A stretch of DNA of 64,000 bases. It comes from Nyssa sinensis. Taxonomy: Eukaryota > Streptophyta > Magnoliopsida > Cornales > Nyssaceae. The stretch lies in assembly GCA_008638375.1 (NCBI GenBank), contig CM018048.1, positions 50,747,675 through 50,811,674 on the forward strand, written 5' to 3'. Below are positions 57,335 to 64,000 of the stretch, piece by piece. Both the position numbers and the translations under genes were made by a program. The first letter of the stretch is position 1; each line of letters begins with the position of its first letter. The notes below the pieces were generated by a model. The model searched no databases. It was not told the origin of the DNA and saw nothing but the letters and a program-made list of their open reading frames with translations.

Positions 57335-57740
57335 CGTTAGGTAGTGTTGTTTGATTTAAATAATTAAAAAAATTAATTAATTGTATAAAAATGTTGTTTG
57401 AATTAAGCAAATTAAATGTTTGGACGAACTTTTATAAAGTGATTAATATTTATTAAATTTTATACTTAGACTCACTAATTTAATGAAAATACAAACTTTA
57501 TTAATTATAATCAATAAAAAAAATCGTGATTTAATAAAAAAATTATAATCAATAAATATATTTTAAATTTTATTTAAATAATCTTAAAATCAATTAATTA
57601 CAGTTGCATCCTCAAGTTAATCTTTTATTTTCAGTGATTAATTGATTTTTTGATTAGTTAAAGAGATAATTAATTGATATCCAAGGACGGATATTCACAA
57701 CGCAAAGTTTATTCCCGAACGTGCCAAACACGCCCTAATG
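57335..57740. mobile_element. possible MITE near the DUF641 gene promoter
   Basis: The left end reads TTAGGTAGTGTTGTTTGAT and the right end GTGCCAAACACGCCCTAA, giving similar inverted ends (TTAGGGCGTGTTTGGC in reverse). The interior is AT-rich and non-coding. The ends are diverged, so this is tentative. Confidence 0.4.
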
Positions 57741-58007
57741 AGAAGTCACGTGCTGAAGCATCTCTTCGAGAGCGCGTGGAGATTAGTCTGACCCGCATTT
57801 GTGACCCTCTTCCTTTGGGCAGAGGAAGATGAAATACTGCCTCAGACCTGCAATCTGTGATTCATAACTATGATTACATCACGACGAAAAAACGACCAAA
57901 TAAAGTGATTGAGAATGGAACAACACGCTCAATATAAGGATAAACTAACTCTCCGTGCATTGATGCTATTTTAGACAGTTAGACAAACAAGCCTAGAGTA
58001 TGAGATA

Positions 58008-59564
58008 ATGATCAATAACATGGCCCCTTCTTCTTCCAAAACCTCCCTCTCTCCCCCTCACCGTTCCCCCCATTTCTCTCCTGTAAGTACAAACAATCTC
58101 TCTCTCTCTATATATATATATCTGTGTGTGTGAGTTTGTATTTTACAATTCTTTTTATATTTTGATTATATGTTTTCTTTGCTGCAGATTAAAGAATGCG
58201 AAAGAGAAGAAAACGAAGATGAAGAGTTTCAAGAACGTACCAGTTCTAGAGGAACCCCAAATGGTTGTACGGACAAAAGAGAGGTTGAATCCAAGCATCA
58301 CCCAACGCCACTCCACCAGCCTAAATCATCTACGAGGAAAAGGCAGGAATCTAATGACACAGCCGGAGACAACCGTGCGGTATCCTGCAACAAGTGCCGA
58401 CCGAGCACTCGGGAGAAGATCTCAGTGGTTCCTTTGGACAGTAATGGCATTAACAGACACTCAATTGCGAGTCCGAACGGCATATTCAAATCTATTTTCT
58501 CTTCTCTGATAAAAAGGAGTCCGAGATCGTCAGATGCCTCCTCGACAAGTACAACGCCGAGGGAGGAACAGTGGAAGGTTGCGGTCGCCGAGCTCTCGCA
58601 TAAGCTCATTCAAGCCACGAGAAAGCGAGACGAAGCTCTCCTAGAAGCTTCGAGGCTAAAGTACTCCATGGCGGAAATCGAGAAAAAGCTAAACAAGCTC
58701 GAAATCTATTGCCACAATTTGAAGTCTGGACTCGACGTGTGTAGCAGCAACTCACCGTATCAAATTAGCAATAATCACATGAAACATCGACGCATAACAA
58801 TTGGGGATCACGACAAGGTGATCGAGCAATTCTTGGTATCTGTCTCAGAAGCTAGGTCTTCGGTTCGATTTCTGAGTCGTTCGCTCACGCTTCAACTCCG
58901 ACCAATGGGCAGCAAAATCTATGATCGAATCTCACTGCTTCTCCAACCTTACGATATCAAGATATCTCTCTCTAAGAATCCAAGAAGCTTGCTTTTTTAC
59001 CTTGAAGCTTTGTTAAACAAAGCTTTCTTTGAAGACTTCGAATCTATTGGGTTTCAGAAAAACGCCTCGACTCAAATCTTGAACCCAATAGACCGTTGCG
59101 AAGCAAATTTTGCATCGTTCACTCATTTGCAAGGCTTGACATGGGATGAAGTTTTGAATAAAGGCACCAGACATTTCAGCGAAGAGTTCAGTAGGTTTTG
59201 TGATCGGAAGATGAGCGAGATTGTGGCCATGTTAGGGTGGAACCGGGCGTGGCCGGAGCCACTGTTGCAGGCCTTTTTTGGTGCGTCGAAGAGTGTGTGG
59301 TTGGTGCACCTCTTGGCCAACTCGGTGCACCCGAGCTTACCCATATTCAGAGTGGACAATGGTTCTAGGTTTGATTCAGTTTACATGGAAGACATGGGTG
59401 GAGACAGGGCTCGGAGATTGGTCCCAACCATGATTCGGATCATGGTCGCACCTGGGTTCTACGTCTACGGCAATGTGGTCAAGTGCAAGGTGCTTTGCAG
59501 GTATCACAACCGTGACAATAACAATGAAAGTCACGACAAGGGTTTGCCCCCATCACCCATGTAA
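58008..59564 (+). CDS. DUF641 protein, GIL1/IRKI-like (2 exons)
   Basis: Exon 1 is 58008-58082 and exon 2 is 58188-59564, with a GT-AG intron of 105 bases in phase 0. The product is 483 residues, or 479 if the in-frame ATG at 58020 is used. The junction reads PHFSP then IKECEREENEDEEF. A Ser/Arg-rich N-terminal part is followed by a predicted coiled coil (about residues 150-205, REEQWKVAVAELSHKLIQAT). Conserved blocks of the plant DUF641 family come next (FLVSVSEARSSVRFLSRSL, NKGTRHFSEEFSRFCDRKM, MVAPGFYVYGNVVKCKVLC). Family members include GIL1, needed for light control of gravitropism, and IRKI, which binds the receptor kinase IRK. The match is closest in style to the IRKI branch (At5g12900), but I cannot rank homologs here. 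Confidence 0.92.
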
Positions 59565-61789
59565 AAAACATTTGATTGTTTTATGTAGCAATTTTTATTT
59601 ATTACTCCTGTACATGATTCTGTTAAATGGGTGTGTCGATGGGCAGGGGCTTGTTTGAATATTTGTGAATTTTTGGGTCAACGTAAAGTAATTGTCGTTT
59701 TTCGTTGCTATCTTTGTTTTATTCATCGTCTGGTCAATATTTATCCTTACCTTATCAACTTTTCTGTTTGGGGATTGAATTTTAAGTTTCGGGATTGTTT
59801 AGATATCATGAAAATTTTTATTTTGAATACTTATTTGGATAAAAATATTTTAATACAGTTAGTTTGATCATTTATAAACTTTTTAATAAATATATATTTT
59901 TTTCAAAAATAATTATGAATTATAAAAAAAAATTTATTGTCCTTTATTTAATTGATTGATGATGCTTGGTGTATATATATGACACATTTTATATTATAAA
60001 GAAATTAGTATTTAACAATATATATTTGATATTATAAATAAATTAGGTATTAAATTAATTAGTATTTAAAATATCATGTGAAATCAGAGAACATTTTATT
60101 TCCTACCTTCTACTCCCACTTTATCCCACGTCAAAATTGTTTATAATATCCCAAAAAGTCAAAACTTTCTCCTCTTGTTTTTTTTCTCCGCTGGTCTCTG
60201 TCATATAAAGTAGGAACGAAAGGTGAAAAAAATAAACAAGAAGCATTACATTATATTCTAAAGTTTAGGATGCAATTTAGAGGCAATTGACAAATTTATA
60301 TTTGACTAAGGTCTAGTAAATTATGTCTGAAATTTTGGGGGACTAGTGTTTTTTTAAAAAAAAAAGATTTTTACATAATTTTCATTCTATGCAAAACGTT
60401 TCTCTCTTTAAAATTATTTTGGGGCCATGGCCATGGCCATGTCTGCCAGTGCTCTCGCTAACAGTGAAATAAGAGTGTTTGGCCTAATAAGGTTGGCTTA
60501 GGGGAAGCCATGGCGTGGGATGCATGCCATGACAAAATCGATGCTAATCGGGTAATAACTAATTATAGGCCGAGTCCTTGAATATGCAGAACTTGGTCAT
60601 GACAAGGTTGTGAGGGCCTGGGAAAACATATGGCATGTCGAAGGAGTCATAGATATAGAATTTATATGTGCGCAATATGTTGGATTTATATGAGACAATA
60701 AAGTAACTTTTGTTAAGATGACAATTTATGATTCATCTGGATTATTAACTTGCTCATGTATGGGTCTGATTTGGAGGTATGTTGGAATTGTATATTTTGG
60801 AAGGACTGATGTTTTCTGGTGTCAAAATGAATAATTCTAATTCTGGTTTTCCCTAGGAGCTTTGAGGCACATGCATGTGGGGACTTGTGGCAAGCCCCTC
60901 AGGCTGTAGCAGCACAGCACTGGCATCTATGTGGTTCATATTACAATCTATTTTTTCGGTCGTCCAATGAGAATCTCATAAGAACCCAAACAATTCCCAA
61001 AACTCTGCTAGCTAAACTCTTCCAGTAAACTCAGATTGCTCTACTAGAAAGGATTTTAAGGAGTCATCTTTGAAGGTGTTTGAATTTTAAGGTCAATCTT
61101 CTGGATGTCAGTGCAGTTTGTCTTCTGTTGCTGTCTGCAATTTAATTTTGCATGAGTTGTGAGACTGATTCGTGCCGGAATTATCAAAGAAAATCTCCTT
61201 TCAGATCAAAAAAATAATTGTTCTTCTAATTTGTTTTATATGTTCTTTTCTATTATTAATTAGTTGAATTGAACATTGTCATGTGTATTAAAAAGGATAG
61301 GCTATTGTCAATTAAAAAAACTTTAAAAAAAGTTAGAAAAAATTATTTAAAATTAAAAAAAATGTAAAAAAAAATAAATAAAGTGGACAATTTCATTAAA
61401 CTTCTAGTTACTTCATCAAAAAAAAAAAATTTCTGAGATTTGTGAAAATTCTTTGAATTCGGATGAGGGTAAATTTAAAATTCAATAAAATATTGTTATC
61501 CAAAGTTCGGTCATTGGTTCTCCAATGCAACAAATTTTATAACTGAAGGTGGTCAAAATTTCAGCCTAGAATTTATGAGTCAAAATCTATGGGGGGAGTC
61601 TAAAAGGGTGTATTTGAAGGAACCTACAGTTCCAGACTTCCAGTAACTTCTAATCCAAATTTTCATAATTTTCTCCTGCATTGAACTTTACATAAAGTTA
61701 CCAGATTATACTCTAGTTTATTAACTTTAATCCACTCTCTCTCTCTCTCTCTCTCTCTCCAATAAGTGACTCCCCAATAAAGCAATTAT

Positions 61790-62203
61790 TGTTAGAGATA
61801 ATCCTTATAATCTTTGATTTAATTGTAGATAATATTTGATTTGTGATTTGATTTGATTTTTTGTTCTCTTATTTGAGAAGATTGTTTTGATCTACCTTTC
61901 TTATAAGGAAATTAAATGTCATGTACAATGTATATATATACTCATACTGATCAATAGAAATGCAAGCCATATTCTCTCATATTTTCATCTTCAAGTATAC
62001 GCTAATATGGTACCAGAATAGACATAAGGTCCTGAGTTTAAATTTCACTGTCATTCAAAAAATATAAATTCACGTATAAGCTTAAAGTGGCCACACGTGT
62101 AGGCTTAAAGTGGCCACACGTGAGGAGGCGTGTTAGAAAATATAATAATAAAATTACACTTTTTTTAACAGCTTAAACTTTTAAATGAATTAGTAATTTC
62201 ACA
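61790..62203 (+). mobile_element. copia-type LTR with primer site joined to TRIM-like 3' end
   Basis: A segment starting TGTTAGAGATAATCC (61790) and ending ACGCTAATA (62007) is followed by TGGTACCAGA. That is one change from the start of the copia primer site TGGTATCAGAGC complementary to initiator tRNA-Met. About 110 bases later a purine-rich GTGAGGAGGCG precedes TGTTAGAAAATATAATAA, which runs to TTTCACA (62203). The two ends are not obviously the same repeat. The right end resembles the TRIM-like element at 10003-10055 (CTTAAACTTTTAAA). Confidence 0.55.
62056..62122. repeat. short tandem duplication with CACGTG
   Basis: GGCTTAAAGTGGCCACACGTG (first copy with AGCTT) occurs twice, 22 bases apart, inside the TRIM-like interior. 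Each copy includes the palindromes TGGCCA and CACGTG. Confidence 0.7.
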
Positions 62204-62840
62204 ATTATTACCAAAACATTCAGACAAAAATTAATAAGACTCAGAAACTGCTGTTTGTCAAATTACGAGCAGAAGTTCATTCATTCTAAGTTTTGTTTGA
62301 TGCTTCTTCCAAAGTTTGGTCTAAAACTCACCAGCCACGTGCATGATAAGAGTGACCATAGGGCAGTTGAAGCCGCACAAATAACTTCTAAGATTGAATT
62401 TTTATCTGTTTAGATCTATATTAAACTTCTAGTTACTTCATCAAAAAAAAAAAAAAGTTAATAACATTTTAAATTCATTAGCATAAACACATCACAAGGA
62501 ATGGACTGCGAAGAAAATTCAGACATAAATTGCCATTATGAATTATGGGTGCAAAACTGTCAGAATTTCATAAAGATCATGTGAATCATAAGCATGCGAT
62601 ATATAGTATTCATGGATATTAATAAACTAATATGTGCGAATTTGTATGGCATATTAGTCGACATACTTTAATCTATAATTATGTGTTTTAGTAGAGAGGG
62701 AAGACAATCTACTCTTTTTTCCTATCTTACATGACTAAGTACAATAGGAAGACAACAACTAGTTGAGCGAGAGTAATAACAAATCCTTATATTTATAACC
62801 AAAGTTCAGGTTTTAATCCATAAAAGACTACTAATAAAAT

Positions 62841-64000
62841 TGATATACCATAAAAGAGCAGGTCAATCAGCACTTGACACGTATGACCATAATCCAACTC
62901 ATGCTCTGCCAACATGGTTTCCACTCAGCCGATGACTGAAAGATCAAGCATCCAGATCAGCACAAAAGGTGGGAAGTGACCAAACCTATGCCTTTAGAGC
63001 GCACGTATCCAGACAAGGGTCTCAAAACTTATCACAGGGTCCAGACCAACACTCCAGACCTCATCACTGCCTTAGTGAATGTCGAGCAGGGAATAAGGAA
63101 GCAGTCTTCGATAAGGAAACAATCTTCAAACAAAGAAACAGTCTTCAACAAGGGAACTACCATCTATGGTTATCTCTATGCAATATTCCACAAGGTAACT
63201 GCAATCTCCGATGATCAAATCCCTATATTTATGGCATCAAATCCTAATCAACTTAGGAAGGCCATAGTCTATAAATTAAACCCTAAAGGTACGCTTTATT
63301 TTCATGCTCATTCTTTGGCTTTCAATACAGTCTTTCAATTCCCTTTACTTACTTAAGCATCGGAGCGGCTACCGTCGGAGTCAATCCGGTGGTCCTCTGA
63401 TCATCTTTCTGAGTGTTCTACAGGTCGCGAAGCCAACACTTATTGCGAGTCAAAAAGTGCAGCATCAGTTTGGCGCCGTCTGTGGGAGCGACTAATCTCC
63501 AAGTGCTCTATTCATAAATCTATCTCTTTCCTCACCGGAAAACCATGGCACCAAATCTCCGACCACGATAGAATACTCAGAATTCGCAAAACGCTCAACG
63601 ACAGCCGCCTGCTTCTCGTACAAAGGGACCAGCGGCCAATCCTATGCGACAAGAGATCGAAGCAATAAAACGACACAATGAACTGGTGCAGGAGCAGTTG
63701 CTTGCCATCACTAGAACGCTAGCAACACTCACGCAAAACCAGGCAGCGGGTTCTCCTAGCCCGCCGGTCAATTTCGCCGCAGGTACGCAACCTCCTGTTG
63801 CCGCGGAGAATGAAGAACTTCGTGAGCAGGCTCCAACTAACCAACCTGGGCACCCTTCGGGCGTTGCTTGCGCTGGCCGAGATCCACAGCCATCAACAGT
63901 CCCTGGCTGGGGAACATCCGCCTTCGTTCCTGACGTCCACTACCAGAGCACTACTCGAGCCCCAACTCCAAGGGCCTCGAGAGCACATCCGGCACCGCAG
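62841..64000 (+). mobile_element. second Tat-like element, 5' part, cut by the window edge
   Basis: The LTR (62841-63467, 627 bp) begins TGATATACCATAAAAG and ends GCATCA. It is followed by TTTGGCGCCGTCTGTGGGAGCG, the same primer site as in the young element. LTR similarity to 41532-42216 is clear in the 3' half (ACGCTTTATTTTCATGCTC, CATCGGAGCGGCTA) and weak in U3. The TATA box seen in the young element is not preserved. The gag region starts at 63545 and continues past the window. Confidence 0.9.
63545..64000 (+). pseudogene. gag: gag of the second Tat-like element, partial
   Basis: The ATG at 63545 opens MAPNLRPR, identical to the young element's gag start. The ninth codon is TAG (63569-63571), where the young element has Lys. 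After it the frame stays open to the window end, with a similar Gln-rich N-terminal coil (HNELVQEQLLAITRTL) and linker (FVPDVHYQSTTR). The element is therefore defective at the very start of gag unless a downstream start is used. Confidence 0.85.

Larger units (their letters stand above)
53861..58007. other. intergenic region upstream of the DUF641 gene
   Basis: No confirmed gene. It holds a GA microsatellite (54102-54120), an exon-like GC-richer patch (54148-54273), a MITE-like element (56107-56511) with an AT tract inside, and a second MITE-like stretch at about 57335-57740. The last 250 bases probably form the promoter and leader of the DUF641 gene, including CACGTG at 57748-57753, a G-box candidate. 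Confidence 0.6.
59565..62840. other. intergenic region downstream of the DUF641 gene
   Basis: The first 300 bases probably hold the DUF641 3' UTR. No other gene is recognisable. A copia-type LTR joined to TRIM-like DNA lies at 61790-62203. A (CT)n tract lies at 61735-61759, and three overlapping CCATGG units at 60424-60440 make a small palindromic cluster. Confidence 0.6.

Noticed and set aside
60424..60440. Start region of a gene at the CCATGG cluster
   Set aside because: Three overlapping CCATGG units give ATG codons with Kozak-like context, but all frames close quickly and no splice-linked exon is visible.

Overview
This is nuclear DNA from a flowering plant, almost certainly a eudicot. 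It is AT-rich, its genes have GT-AG introns, it is full of (AT)n and (GA)n microsatellites and miniature inverted-repeat elements, and it carries plant-type Ty3/gypsy (Tat-like) retrotransposons. I cannot name the species. Large introns and intergenic spaces would suit a woody eudicot, but that is only inference.

I rebuilt five host genes exon by exon. (1) 6997-11358 (+) is a four-exon leucine-rich-repeat receptor-like kinase of 678 residues whose catalytic loop reads HRN instead of HRD, so it is probably a pseudokinase. (2) 21790-22528 (+) is a two-exon DUF1442 protein of 215 residues. (3) 24234-28826 (-) is a multi-exon ICT1/ArfB-type class I release factor (GGQ peptidyl-tRNA hydrolase). 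It has a frame break in the N-terminal exon, and a frame break plus a nonsense codon in the last exon, so it looks like a decaying copy. (4) 32247-35171 (-) is a six-coding-exon myeloid leukemia factor (MLF) family protein of 376 residues, with a separate 5' UTR exon near 37294-37470 and a recent 99-bp in-frame tandem duplication. (5) 58008-59564 (+) is a two-exon DUF641 protein of the GIL1/IRKI type (483 residues).

The block 41020-53860 is nested transposon DNA. A complete Tat-like Ty3/gypsy element (41532-51930) has 685-bp LTRs differing at only four sites and a perfect 5-bp target duplication (GAACC). It sits inside an older, decayed relative, of which an antisense gene (split to both sides of the insertion) and part of a 3' LTR remain. 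The young element encodes gag, protease, RT, two RNase H domains and integrase on the + strand, interrupted by stops and frameshifts. On the opposite strand, between integrase and the 3' LTR, it carries a three-exon spliced gene with three nonsense codons. A nine-to-eleven copy 30-bp tandem array, each unit with a short inverted repeat, follows the integrase stop. A second element of the same family enters at the right edge (62841 to the window end).

The intergenic stretches hold short non-autonomous elements: a hAT-like MITE with 8-bp target duplication inside RLK intron 3, a Tourist-like MITE with TAA duplication between genes 2 and 3, two copies of a GGTGTCAATT-terminated element, TRIM-like elements, foldback repeats and a 1.29-kb tandem duplication. 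I see no tRNA, rRNA or CRISPR locus. The most unusual biology here is the spliced antisense gene family carried by the retrotransposons and the broken organellar ribosome-rescue factor.
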